Assembly (NCBI RefSeq): GCF_003001905.1
Contig: NZ_PVNE01000003.1
Coordinates: forward strand, 124,001 to 188,000
Direction of reading: 5' to 3'
Origin: Planifilum fimeticola
GTDB taxonomy: Bacteria > Bacillota > Bacilli > Thermoactinomycetales > DSM-44946
Length of the DNA stretch: 64,000 bases
In this document: piece after piece, positions 52,081-60,221 of the stretch
How positions within the stretch are numbered: position 1 is the first letter of the stretch
Layout of the letters: the number at the start of each line of letters is the position of its first letter
Position numbers and translations under genes: made by a program
Notes under the pieces: model-generated
Told to the model about the DNA's origin: nothing
Database searches by the model: none
The model's input: only the letters and a program-made list of their open reading frames with translations

Positions 52081-53928
52081 ATGTGCGGAATTGCGGGCTG
52101 GATCGACTGGGAGAAACCTGTGAGTCGGGAGCGCTCCGTTCTGAAGGAGATGAACCAGGCGATGGCCTGTCGGGGGCCGGATGACGAGGGGATTTGGCTT
52201 TCCAAACACGCGGCGCTGGTCCACCGGCGGTTGGTGGTGATCGATCCGGAGGGAGGAGCGCAGCCGATGGTTCGCCGCTACGGCGGCCGGACCTACGTGA
52301 TCACCTACAACGGCGAATTGTACAACATGCCGGAACTGCGCAGGGAATTGGAGACGCGGGGACACGTGCTGACCTCCCGTTCCGATACCGAGTTGATTCT
52401 GGCCGCCTATGCGGAGTGGGGGGTGGACTGCCCCCGGCACCTCAACGGGATCTTTGCCTTCGCCATCTGGGACGATGCTTCGCAGTCCCTGTATGCCGCC
52501 CGGGACCGGATCGGGGTGAAACCCCTGTTTTTCGCCCGCAGGGGTGACGGATTGATTTTCGGTTCGGAACTGAAGGCGATCTTGGCTCATCCTGCGGTTC
52601 GTCCGGAAGTGGATGAGGAGGGACTGGCGGAGGTTTTGGCGATGGGACCGGGAAGGACGCCGGGACACGGGGTCTTCCGCGGGGTGGAGGAGCTCCGGCC
52701 GGGGTTCTGGCTGCGCTTCGACCGGAACGGCCTCCAAATCCAGTCCTACTGGAAGCTGGTCAGCCACGCCCATCCGGAGGACCTGGACACCACCGTGGAG
52801 CGGGTGCGGGAACTGTTTCAGGACTCGGTCCGCCGGCAATTGGTTTCGGATGTGCCGGTGGGAGCGATGCTCTCCGGCGGTTTGGATTCCAGCTCCATTT
52901 CCGCGACGATGGCCAAGGTGTTTGAAGAGGAGGGGAAAGGGCCGCTCCACACCTTTTCCGTCGATTACGCCGGGAATGAAGAATATTTTCGTCCCAACGA
53001 GTTTCAACCCAATTCCGACGCCCCCTGGGTGCGCCGGATGGCGGAGCATCTCGGTTCCGTCCATCATACGGTCATCATCGACACGGAAGAGCTGGCCTCC
53101 GCACTGATTCCCGCGATGCGCGCCCGGGATCTTCCGGGAATGACCGATGTGGATTCTTCCCTGTATCTCTTCAGCCGGGAGATCAAAAAAGAGGTGACGG
53201 TGATCCTTTCCGGCGAGTGCGCCGATGAGGTCTTCGGCGGCTACCCGTGGTTTCACCGGGAGGAATTGATCCGGGCGGAAACCTTTCCCTGGTCCCGGCT
53301 GATCCGGGATCGAATCCGCTTTTTCTCTCCGGAGGTGGTTTCCCGGATTCGGGCGGAGGAGTACGTGGCGGACCGGTACCGGGAGGCCCTGGAGGAAGTT
53401 CCGCGGCTGCCCGGAGAGACGCCGAGGGAAGCGCGGATGCGCGAACTGTTTTATCTCTGCCTGACCCGTTGGATGCCGGTCCTGCTGGACCGGAAAGACC
53501 GGATGAGCATGGCGTTCGGCCTGGAGGTGCGGGTTCCCTTCTGCGATCACCGGCTGGTGGAATATGTGTGGAACGTCCCCTGGTCGATGAAGAGCTGCGA
53601 TGGACGGGAAAAGGGTTTGCTGCGGAGGGCCGTGTCGGATTTGCTTCCGGAGGATGTGCGGATGCGGCGCAAGAGCCCCTTCCCGAAAACCCACAATCCC
53701 GCCTATCTGGAAGCGGTGCGAAGCGAGGCCCTGCGCCGGATTGAGGATCCGGCCTCTCCACTCCGGGATATCCTCCATGTGGAGGAAATCCGCCGCTTTG
53801 CAGATCGCAGGGATCTCGGGGAACTGCATCTCCCCTGGTTCGGCCAGCTGATGAACGTGCCTCAGCTGTTTGCCTATTTCATCCAGTTGGATGCCTGGAT
53901 GAGGGAGTACGGCGTGGTGATTCGTTGA
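52081..53928 (+). CDS. asnB: Asparagine synthetase, glutamine-hydrolysing (AsnB type)
   Basis: Makes asparagine from aspartate, ATP and glutamine. The N-terminal class II glutaminase begins MCGIAGW, so Cys2 becomes the catalytic N-terminal residue; the start must be the ATG at 52081, not the TTG at 52072. RRLVVIDPEGGAQPM, YNGELYN and the synthetase PP-loop LSGGLDSSSI are present, then GECADEVFGGYPW. 615 aa, close to Bacillus AsnO (YisO). Monocistronic with a terminator after it; a role in sporulation as for asnO is possible. Confidence 0.93.
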   Translation: MCGIAGWIDWEKPVSRERSVLKEMNQAMACRGPDDEGIWLSKHAALVHRRLVVIDPEGGAQPMVRRYGGRTYVITYNGELYNMPELRRELETRGHVLTSRSDTELILAAYAEWGVDCPRHLNGIFAFAIWDDASQSLYAARDRIGVKPLFFARRGDGLIFGSELKAILAHPAVRPEVDEEGLAEVLAMGPGRTPGHGVFRGVEELRPGFWLRFDRNGLQIQSYWKLVSHAHPEDLDTTVERVRELFQDSVRRQLVSDVPVGAMLSGGLDSSSISATMAKVFEEEGKGPLHTFSVDYAGNEEYFRPNEFQPNSDAPWVRRMAEHLGSVHHTVIIDTEELASALIPAMRARDLPGMTDVDSSLYLFSREIKKEVTVILSGECADEVFGGYPWFHREELIRAETFPWSRLIRDRIRFFSPEVVSRIRAEEYVADRYREALEEVPRLPGETPREARMRELFYLCLTRWMPVLLDRKDRMSMAFGLEVRVPFCDHRLVEYVWNVPWSMKSCDGREKGLLRRAVSDLLPEDVRMRRKSPFPKTHNPAYLEAVRSEALRRIEDPASPLRDILHVEEIRRFADRRDLGELHLPWFGQLMNVPQLFAYFIQLDAWMREYGVVIR

Positions 53929-53959
53929 AGGCGGTGGATAGACCCGATTCTTCTTTGTC

Positions 53960-53984
53960 GCCTCTCTTCGGAGAGGCTTTTTTG
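53960..53984 (+). terminator. Terminator after asnB
   Basis: GCCTCTC-TTCG-GAGAGGC followed by six T; a UUCG tetraloop hairpin. Confidence 0.92.
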
Positions 53985-54011
53985 TGGCCGCGTGGATGGA
54001 TGGAGTATAAT
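53982..54011 (+). promoter_or_regulatory. Candidate promoter reading towards the HicBA cassette
   Basis: TTGTGG (53982-53987), 18-nt spacer, TATAAT (54006-54011). It points into the short frame at 54091-54144. Confidence 0.45.
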
Positions 54012-54090
54012 GGAACGCAGCAGAGTACGCGGGAAGGATTATGTGTGATCCATCCGGATGCGCCGGGGGAATTTGAAGGGAGAGGAAGCT

Positions 54091-54144
54091 GTGAAACCCA
54101 TTTTATGGATCGGCATCGCGCCAGGCGCTGATTTATACGCCTAG
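54091..54144 (+). pseudogene. Truncated gene start next to hicB (17 codons)
   Basis: GTG at 54091 with GGGAGAGG upstream encodes MKPILWIGIAPGADLYA and stops. MKPILWIGIA looks like the start of a small membrane protein; the frame ends inside the 3' end of the oppositely oriented hicB. One reading is that arrival of the HicBA cassette cut off an older gene. It may also be a chance frame. Confidence 0.35.
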
Positions 54145-54555
54145 GCGCTCTTTTAATGCCTGTTGGAGGACATGGGAAAAGTTGATTTTTTCTTCTTCGG
54201 CCAAGTCATTCAGCCATTTGGGGATGGTTAGGGTTTTCTTAACAGCTCGCGTGTCCAGTTCTTTGCGGACTGGTTTCATATTGACGCTTACCAGCACGAC
54301 GATGCCTTTTTCTCCATCCTCTAAATAGTCTTCAAGACGAAGGTCTTTAATTGGAGTGGGATCCGGGATCTCGTCTCCATCTTCTTCCATGCTATAGAGG
54401 TGGAGGCCCAGCGCTTCCTGCGCCATTTTATATGCATGGTCCTCATCATCGCCGTGGGATACGCACCCCGGCAGATCCGGGAAAGTAACACCGATTCCTG
54501 GGCTATCGTCGTAGTGAAAGATCGCCGGATATACGTAGATGTCTTTCTTCTTCAT
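54133..54555 (-). CDS. hicB: HicB family antitoxin
   Basis: 140 aa. The degenerate RNase-H-like domain (VYPAIFHYDDSPGIGVTFPDLPGCVSHGDDEDHAYKMAQEALGLHLY) neutralises HicA; the C-terminal part (TRAVKKTLTIPKWLNDLAEEEKINFSHVLQQALKERL) is a ribbon-helix-helix DNA-binding domain. The ATG at 54555 with AAAGGAG 8 nt upstream is chosen. Its gene follows hicA on the same strand by 42 nt, so both are read from the promoter at 54816-54843. Confidence 0.92.
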   Translation of the reverse strand: MKKKDIYVYPAIFHYDDSPGIGVTFPDLPGCVSHGDDEDHAYKMAQEALGLHLYSMEEDGDEIPDPTPIKDLRLEDYLEDGEKGIVVLVSVNMKPVRKELDTRAVKKTLTIPKWLNDLAEEEKINFSHVLQQALKERLGV

Positions 54556-54597
54556 CGCATACACTCCTTTGGGTTGGATTGAAGGGAAGGACCGGGG

Positions 54598-54792
54598 TCA
54601 GAGGAGTTTGACCCCGGATTGTCGTTCGATGCCTCGGATGGTTCCCTTTTTTAGGTTCTTTACTGGGTGCGGGACGGTGACCTTTCCTGGTTTTACTGGG
54701 TGCTTGAAGTGGTGGTGGTCACCTTTGACCTTGACGAGATACCAACCATCATCCTTTAGTTTCTTGATAACCTCCCTTGATGATAACGGTAT
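54598..54792 (-). CDS. hicA: HicA family mRNA-interferase toxin, apparent ATA start
   Basis: 64-codon frame reading (I)PLSSREVIKKLKDDGWYL, then VKVKGDHHHFKHPVKPGKVTV and PHPVKNLKKGTIRGIERQSG. The KGDHHHFKHP segment carries the catalytic His of HicA, and PHP-x-KNLKKGT is typical. No ATG, GTG or TTG exists in the frame before this point: a stop codon is six codons upstream. AGGGAGGG is 7 nt before an ATA codon (54792-54790) exactly where the family Met is expected. Either ATA is used as a weak start, keeping toxin production low, or the start has been lost by mutation. RNA-directed growth arrest is the known role of the family. Confidence 0.85.
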   Translation of the reverse strand: MPLSSREVIKKLKDDGWYLVKVKGDHHHFKHPVKPGKVTVPHPVKNLKKGTIRGIERQSGVKLL

Positions 54793-54815
54793 TTGGTATC
54801 CCTCCCTTCAATTAC

Positions 54816-54843
54816 ATTATAACACGTATTAAATACGTGTCAA
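54816..54843 (-). promoter_or_regulatory. Promoter and palindromic operator of hicA-hicB
   Basis: Minus strand TTGACA (54843-54838), 16-nt spacer, TATAAT (54821-54816). The spacer and -35 carry a perfect 9-1-9 inverted repeat, ACACGTATT / AATACGTGT (54822-54840), a likely HicB operator. Confidence 0.85.
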
Positions 54844-54878
54844 TGGGTGTATGAGATTTTTTCAGGCGGTGTGATCCG

Positions 54879-55115
54879 ATGCAATTGTCTTGTGAGGTGG
54901 AGTTTATTCAGACTTTTGAAGACGGCGGCCAAGTGGAAGGCCGGGACTTGGAGACCGGCGAGGTGGTCACATACAAGGTGTACAAGTCAGGTCAAAAGTA
55001 TCTGCGGTTGGTGACGGGGATCGGTGACCTTTATTTTCGCGTCGAGCCGTTTCTTTGTCTCAAGGCAAATTGCGGTATGGAATCGCAATTGAAGGGAGAA
55101 TCGCCTAGAAGGTAG
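54879..55115 (+). CDS. Hypothetical protein, 78 aa
   Basis: ATG at 54879 with a weak ribosome site (GGCGGTG). The sequence MQLSCEVEFIQTFEDGGQVEGRDLETGEVVTYKVYKSGQKYLRLV alternates hydrophobic and polar residues, suggesting a small all-beta fold, with Cys residues at positions 5, 60 and 65. No family recognised. A TCGCCT / AGGCGA hairpin covers its stop codon. It is divergent from hicA with 36 nt between the promoter of hicA and its start, so the two could share regulation. Confidence 0.5.
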   Translation: MQLSCEVEFIQTFEDGGQVEGRDLETGEVVTYKVYKSGQKYLRLVTGIGDLYFRVEPFLCLKANCGMESQLKGESPRR

Positions 55116-55129
55116 GCGACTGCGATGAT

Positions 55130-55159
55130 TTGACTGTTAGTCCCTTCCCGTGTTACAAT
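55130..55159 (+). promoter_or_regulatory. Promoter of tRNA-Arg
   Basis: TTGACT (55130-55135), 18-nt spacer, TACAAT (55154-55159), about 100 nt before the tRNA. Confidence 0.7.
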
Positions 55160-55261
55160 ACGGACGAACTTGTCCGCCTGTTTTCGGCGGAGGAATGCGT
55201 GTCAACAACGAGGCCGCGCGCGCATATAGCTAATACGGAAAAATGCTTTGCGCTCCATGAC

Positions 55262-55338
55262 GCGCGCCCGTAGCTCAGCAGGATAGAGCAGCGGTTTCCT
55301 AAACCGCGTGTCGGAGGTTCGAGTCCTCTCGGGCGCAC
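55262..55338 (+). tRNA. tRNA-Arg (anticodon CCU)
   Basis: 77 nt with encoded CCA. Acceptor GCGCCCG/CGGGCGC, anticodon loop TTCCTAA with CCT at 55296-55298 between GCGGT and ACCGC, and T loop TTCGAGT. It reads AGG codons. Confidence 0.97.
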
Positions 55339-55353
55339 CATCCGTGCAAAGCG

Positions 55354-55389
55354 ATCGAGCCTTTCTCCCTTTGGGGAGGGGCTCGTTTT
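55354..55389 (+). terminator. Terminator after tRNA-Arg
   Basis: CGAGCC (55354-55359) pairs with GGCTCG (55378-55383) around an inner CTCCC / GGGAG stem, then six T. Confidence 0.87.
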
Positions 55390-55429
55390 TTGTTCCCTGG
55401 AGGGACGAAGAAAAACGGAGTGATTCCGA

Positions 55430-55458
55430 TTTACAAGGCGGCGATCATGGGATATAAT
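55430..55458 (+). promoter_or_regulatory. Promoter of the zinc-type ABC operon, with nearby inverted repeats
   Basis: TTTACA (55430-55435), 17-nt spacer, TATAAT (55453-55458). ATCATGG (about 55444-55450) and CCATGAT (about 55462-55468) flank the -10 as a 7-bp inverted repeat, and CATGA / TCATG follows. Either could be a Zur-type operator, but neither matches the B. subtilis Zur box well. Confidence 0.55.
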
Positions 55459-55568
55459 GATCCATGATTGTTTCATGATCAGCGTTTTTATGTTGGAGAC
55501 AAAGGGATGAATCGGATTGAATCCGGTTTTTTCTCTCGGAGGTAGGATCAGGGAAGAAGGGTTGTGCC

Positions 55569-56342
55569 ATGCGTGAAGCGGTTCTTCGCCTGTCCGGGGT
55601 TACCTTTTCCTACGATCGCCACCCCGTTTTGGAAGGGATCGATCTGGAGGTGGCCGCCGGGGAATTTCTCGGCTTGATCGGGCCGAACGGTTCGGGAAAA
55701 TCGACACTCGTCCAGCTGTCCCTCGGCCGTCTGTCTCCGGATGCCGGAAGCGTTTATCTGTTCGGCGAGCCGGTGGAGAAGTTTCGAAAGTGGCACCGGA
55801 TCGGGTATGTGTCCCAAAAGTCCAACAGCTTCAACCTGGGGTTCCCGGCGACGGTATACGAGGTGGTGGCCAGCGGCCTCACCGGCAAGCTCGGCCTGTT
55901 TCGCCGGATCGGAAAGAAGGAACGGGCCTTGATCCGGGACACCCTGGAGCGGCTGGGGTTGTCCGACATTGCCGGGGCCAACATCGGGCGCCTGTCCGGC
56001 GGGCAGCAACAGCGCACCTTCATCGCCCGTGCGCTGGTGAGTCGTCCCGAGCTGTTGATTCTGGACGAACCGACGGTGGGAGTCGATGCGGAATCGGTGA
56101 ATCAGTTTTATCGGCTGCTCGATCGGCTTCACCGGGAGGAGGATCTGACGATCCTGCTGATCACGCACGATATCGATGAAATCACCGCCGCGGTGGATCG
56201 GATTGCCCTGTTGAACCGGCGAATCCGTTTTTGCGGGACTCCGCAGGAGTTTGCCGCCCGTCGCGGGGAGGTCTTGTGGGTGGAAGATGGGAGGGACGTT
56301 TCGCATGCTTCGCGCGTCCCAGGGGAAGAAATCCGAGTTTGA
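55569..56342 (+). CDS. znuC: Metal (zinc/manganese) ABC transporter ATP-binding protein
   Basis: 257 aa. Walker A GPNGSGKSTLVQ (about 38-49), Q-loop YVSQKSNSFNLGFPATVYEVV (typical of the ZnuC/AdcC/MntB group), signature LSGGQQQRTFIARAL and Walker B LLILDEPTVGVD are complete, followed by HD of ITHDIDEI. It powers uptake through the permease encoded 57 nt downstream; the fur-like gene after it points to zinc. Confidence 0.88.
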   Translation: MREAVLRLSGVTFSYDRHPVLEGIDLEVAAGEFLGLIGPNGSGKSTLVQLSLGRLSPDAGSVYLFGEPVEKFRKWHRIGYVSQKSNSFNLGFPATVYEVVASGLTGKLGLFRRIGKKERALIRDTLERLGLSDIAGANIGRLSGGQQQRTFIARALVSRPELLILDEPTVGVDAESVNQFYRLLDRLHREEDLTILLITHDIDEITAAVDRIALLNRRIRFCGTPQEFAARRGEVLWVEDGRDVSHASRVPGEEIRV

Positions 56343-56398
56343 GTCTGACCGTTCCGGGAAAGGGGGCAGTGCGGCAAAGCGCGAACGGGATGTGGGAA

Positions 56399-57253
56399 AT
56401 GATCCTGAACTACGATTTCATGCGGAGGGCGGTGCTGGCGGGGCTCATTGTCGGCTTGATTTCCCCGCTGGTGGGGATTTTTCTGGTGGTGCGCCGCCTT
56501 TCTCTGATCGCCGACGCCCTGGCTCACGTCACCCTGTCCGGAGTGGCCGCCGGGCTGTTGTTGCAGAAACATGTCCCCCTTTTTCAACAGGTCAGCCCTC
56601 TCCATGTGGGAATGGTCTTCTCCATCGGCGGAGCGATGTTTGTGGAGCAGCTGCGCCGCCTTTACCGGACCTACCAGGAGTTGGCCATCCCGGTGGTCCT
56701 CTCCGGGGGGATCGGACTCGGCGTGGTCCTGATCAGCGCCGCCGACGGGTTTAACGTTGACGTGGCCGGTTATCTCTTCGGGAGCATCCTGGCCGTCGGG
56801 GAGGACGAGCTCTGGTGGATGATCGCGGCGGCCGGGCTGGTTCTGGCCGTGATTTATCTCTTTTACAAGGAGCTGTTCGCCCTTTCCTTCGATGAGGAAA
56901 GTGCGGTGATCTCGGGGATTCCCCACCGGTGGATCAATCTGCTCTTTTCCTTCGCGGTGGCCCTCGTCATCGCCGCCTCGATCCGCGTCGTCGGCATTTT
57001 GCTGGTATCCGCCCTGATGACCCTCCCCGTCGCCTCCGCCCTGCAGATCTCGGGCAGTTTTCGGCGGACGATCCTTTATTCCCTGCTGTTCTCCGAGTCG
57101 GCCGTGCTGTGCGGGCTGGCGGCCGCCTACTATCTGGACTGGTCGTCGGGGGGGACCATTGTCCTCGTTTCCGTGCTGATCCTGGTTTCGATCCTCGCGG
57201 CCAAACGGATTCGGCGCCTTCTGATCTTGAAATCCCGGCAGTCTGATGTTTGA
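56399..57253 (+). CDS. znuB: Metal (zinc/manganese) ABC transporter permease
   Basis: About 284 aa with eight to nine transmembrane segments of the ABC-3 family: FMRRAVLAGLIVGLISPLVGIFLVVRRLSLIADALAHVTLSGVAAG, and RVVGILLVSALMTLPVASAL for the coupling region. The ATG at 56399 is chosen to align with ZnuB (GGGA about 9 nt upstream); an ATG at 56390 is possible, and the longer frame to 56231 overlaps the ATPase gene. No solute-binding protein gene lies in the operon. Confidence 0.85.
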   Translation: MILNYDFMRRAVLAGLIVGLISPLVGIFLVVRRLSLIADALAHVTLSGVAAGLLLQKHVPLFQQVSPLHVGMVFSIGGAMFVEQLRRLYRTYQELAIPVVLSGGIGLGVVLISAADGFNVDVAGYLFGSILAVGEDELWWMIAAAGLVLAVIYLFYKELFALSFDEESAVISGIPHRWINLLFSFAVALVIAASIRVVGILLVSALMTLPVASALQISGSFRRTILYSLLFSESAVLCGLAAAYYLDWSSGGTIVLVSVLILVSILAAKRIRRLLILKSRQSDV

Positions 57254-57332
57254 ATAGGAGAAAAGGTGGATTTTCTCCCCGCGGGGGAATGGATATGGAG
57301 TGGGAGCCTTTGCAGGATGGGAGCGATACCCG

Positions 57333-57749
57333 GTGGATTACGGTGAAGCCCTGGAACGGTTGAAAAGCAAAGGGTACAAATATACGGGAAAGCGGGAGTC
57401 GATCGTCCGGCTGTTTGCCAAGCAAGATCGATACCTGTCGGCCAAAGAGGTGCAAAGCTGCCTGTCGAAGGATTACCCGGGACTCAGCCTCGACACCGTT
57501 TATCGGAATTTATCCCTGTTCGAGAAACTGGGCATCCTGGAGGGGACGGAATGGGAAGGGGAGCGGCGCTACCGGTTTCGGTGCGAAGAGGACCGGCACC
57601 ATCACCATCTGATCTGCACCGAGTGCGGCAGGACCCGGACGATTCACATCTGTCCGATGAACGCCATTCTGGGCAAACCCGAAGATTTTGAGATCACGGG
57701 GCACAAGTTTGAAATCTACGGCCGCTGCGCCGAGTGCGGGAACCAGTGA
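57333..57749 (+). CDS. zur: Fur family regulator, probably Zur
   Basis: 138 aa. Winged helix (about 1-80: YTGKRESIVRLFAKQDRYLSAKEVQSCL, SLDTVYRNLSLFEKLGIL) and dimer domain with DRHHHHLICTECGRT and HKFEIYGRCAECG, two CxxC pairs for structural zinc. The GTG at 57333 aligns with B. subtilis Zur and follows GGGAG; the GTG at 57300 is less likely. The operon context with a zinc-type importer favours Zur over Fur or PerR; metal choice is inferred. Confidence 0.85.
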   Translation: MDYGEALERLKSKGYKYTGKRESIVRLFAKQDRYLSAKEVQSCLSKDYPGLSLDTVYRNLSLFEKLGILEGTEWEGERRYRFRCEEDRHHHHLICTECGRTRTIHICPMNAILGKPEDFEITGHKFEIYGRCAECGNQ

Positions 57750-58280
<531 letters not shown>

Positions 58281-58303
58281 ATCCTTTTGCCTCTGTTTCC
58301 CTC

Positions 58304-58333
58304 TTGACGTCCGGCGATGATTGCTTTTATAAT
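58304..58333 (+). promoter_or_regulatory. Promoter of tRNA-Ser(CGA)
   Basis: TTGACG (58304-58309), 18-nt spacer, TATAAT (58328-58333), about 48 nt before the tRNA. Confidence 0.82.
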
Positions 58334-58381
58334 ATGAAATTGTCCCGGGCAATACGCGCACTGGGGATTTTCACATGCCGT

Positions 58382-58474
<93 letters not shown>

Positions 58475-58615
58475 TATCAAGGTTTTTCGGCATTCAGGTG
58501 ACGAGACCGAAACCCAGGAATTGGTTAATTGCAAACGAATTGCAAACCTTTACTTGACTAAAGCATCCTGTCACCGAAAAAGAAGTCGTCCAGCTTTTGG
58601 GCGGCTTCTTTTTTT
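58475..58615 (+). repeat. tRNA-Ser trailer module, copy 3, with terminator
   Basis: TATCAAGGTTTTTC directly after the tRNA, then AATTGCAAACGAATTGCAAACC (about 58527-58548), ACTAAAG and a terminator GAAGTCGTCC / GGGCGGCTTC (58582-58608) with seven T. Same element order as copies 1 and 2. Between it and 58788 no gene is seen. Confidence 0.75.
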
Positions 58616-58788
58616 GTGCAAACAACATCCGACCCCTACCGTAGAGGATTACGGACCTCGGTCCGAGTCGGATAAGGAGGCGGTTTGCTACAATCGAACC
58701 TGCACGGAGGACTACTTGGAAGGCGGTGTGGGGAGGATTCCCGTCACAAAACGCTCCAAACTGGACTGTCGGGGAAAGGGGAATTCTG

Positions 58789-59610
58789 ATGAATCGGGAC
58801 ACGGATCGAAATTTAGGTCCAAGATGGATCGTCATAACGCTGCTGGCCGTTGGAGTCGGCGGAGTGCTTTATTTCGGCTGGCCGTTTTTTTCAGCGATGG
58901 GTGATCCAAAACAAGTGGAGCGGTGGATCCTTGATGCCGGTGCCTGGGGACCCGCCATGTTCATCCTGCTGCAAATCGCCCAGATGTTGATCGCCCCGCT
59001 CCCCGGCCAAATTACGGCATTGATTGGCGGATACCTATTCGGTTCTTGGATCGGGCTTTTGTATACCATGATCGGTGCGATGATGGGATCCGCCCTCATT
59101 TTCGCATTTGCCCGGAAGCTGGGAAGGCCCTTCGTGATTCGTTTCGTGCGCCCCCATTTGCTCCGGAAATTCGACCATCTGACCAGGGAAAAAGGCGCAT
59201 TTGTCTTTTTTCTGATGTACCTCCTCCCGGGCTTCCCCGACGACATTCTTTCGTTTATTGCAGGGCTTACCCTCATCCCGGTTCGCCGGTTGCTATTGAT
59301 CTCCCTGGTCGGCCGTTTGCCGGAAAATGCCGTCCTCAGTTTTACCGGGAGCGCAATCACGTTTGAAAATATCAATCTCCTGCTGGTCACTTTGGCTGCG
59401 ATCCTCCTCATTTATGTGTACATCTGGTCGAAAAGGGGATGGATTCGAAAATTTGCAGAGCATCCGGATCGGATCGCGTTCTTGAAACAAACCTGGGCCG
59501 CCAAGAAAGTGAACATCCTCATCACGGCTTGCATCGCGGTTGTCCTGGCGATTCTGATGTTCCAATTGGCCGCGTCCGGTCCCATTTACAGTACAAACGG
59601 CAGTGGATAA
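58789..59610 (+). CDS. TVP38/TMEM64 (VTT/SNARE-associated) family membrane protein
   Basis: 273 aa with six hydrophobic segments. The family core PLPGQITALIGGYLFGSWIGLLYTMIGAMMGSALIFAFARKLGRPF and FFLMYLLPGFPDDILSFIAGLT is clear. Relatives (YtxB, YdjZ, DedA) are linked with lipid scrambling or carrier recycling; the role here is unknown. The ATG at 58789 follows AAAGGGGA. Not in this place in B. subtilis. Confidence 0.85.
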   Translation: MNRDTDRNLGPRWIVITLLAVGVGGVLYFGWPFFSAMGDPKQVERWILDAGAWGPAMFILLQIAQMLIAPLPGQITALIGGYLFGSWIGLLYTMIGAMMGSALIFAFARKLGRPFVIRFVRPHLLRKFDHLTREKGAFVFFLMYLLPGFPDDILSFIAGLTLIPVRRLLLISLVGRLPENAVLSFTGSAITFENINLLLVTLAAILLIYVYIWSKRGWIRKFAEHPDRIAFLKQTWAAKKVNILITACIAVVLAILMFQLAASGPIYSTNGSG

Positions 59611-59741
59611 AGGAGGACCAAGCGCTTATAATCCTAAATTGTGTCTCCGCTTCGCTCCCCCGAATAAAATTTTTCCGCCGGGTGCCCCCTTTGAAAAGCT
59701 TCCGCCCCGGAGGGCCATCCGGTCCGTGAACCATTTTCCAT

Positions 59742-59770
59742 TTGTAGCGGATGGGGATGTGTGTTAAAAT
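59742..59770 (+). promoter_or_regulatory. Promoter of the SRP RNA
   Basis: TTGTAG (59742-59747), 17-nt spacer, TAAAAT (59765-59770); start of transcription expected at about 59776, where the RNA begins. Confidence 0.78.
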
Positions 59771-59775
59771 ATTAG

Positions 59776-60050
59776 ATGCCGTGCTAGACGGGGAGCTCGC
59801 GGTGCCCTGTAACCCGTAATCCGCGATAACGGGGTCGATGCCTGTCCGAGGTCCTTTTCGTGTGGGGTCCGGACCGTTTCAGGAGGCGCTGACGATCGGG
59901 TCCTGCGCAACAGGAACTTCCGAACCGTGTCAGGTCCTGACGGAAGCAGCACTAAGGAAGCCCTCCTGTGTGCCGCAGGGGTGCCTGGTCTGAGCCGAAT
60001 GAACGGTGCCCGCCCGGGCGGGGAGGATCGACGACAGGTGCACGGTATAC
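59776..60050 (+). ncRNA. ffs: Signal recognition particle RNA, large bacillar type (scRNA)
   Basis: About 275 nt. The Ffh-binding helix 8 sequence GTCAGGTCCTGACGGAAGCAGC is at 59928-59949, and TGCCCTGTAACCCG plus GGTGCCTGGTCTGAGCC are the Alu-domain parts. The ends GCCGTGC and GCACGGT pair. The Alu domain marks the Bacillus-type RNA rather than the short 4.5S form. Location between tadA and dnaX is conserved. Confidence 0.95.
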
Positions 60051-60071
60051 ATATTTGCCTTTTGTGACCAT

Positions 60072-60110
60072 GACCGTTTTGTTCCATCAGCGGAGCGGTC
60101 TTTTCTTTTG
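60072..60110 (+). terminator. Terminator after the SRP RNA
   Basis: GACCG (60072-60076) pairs with CGGTC (60096-60100), then TTTTCTTTT. Confidence 0.65.
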
Positions 60111-60221
60111 CTATTGATGTGGAAATATATGGTTCCAACGCGTGGTGGTCGATCTTTTCACCTTGCTATATTTATGGGATAATTAATCGGAATCGTCAAA
60201 TATTATAGGAAGGTGGAAATA

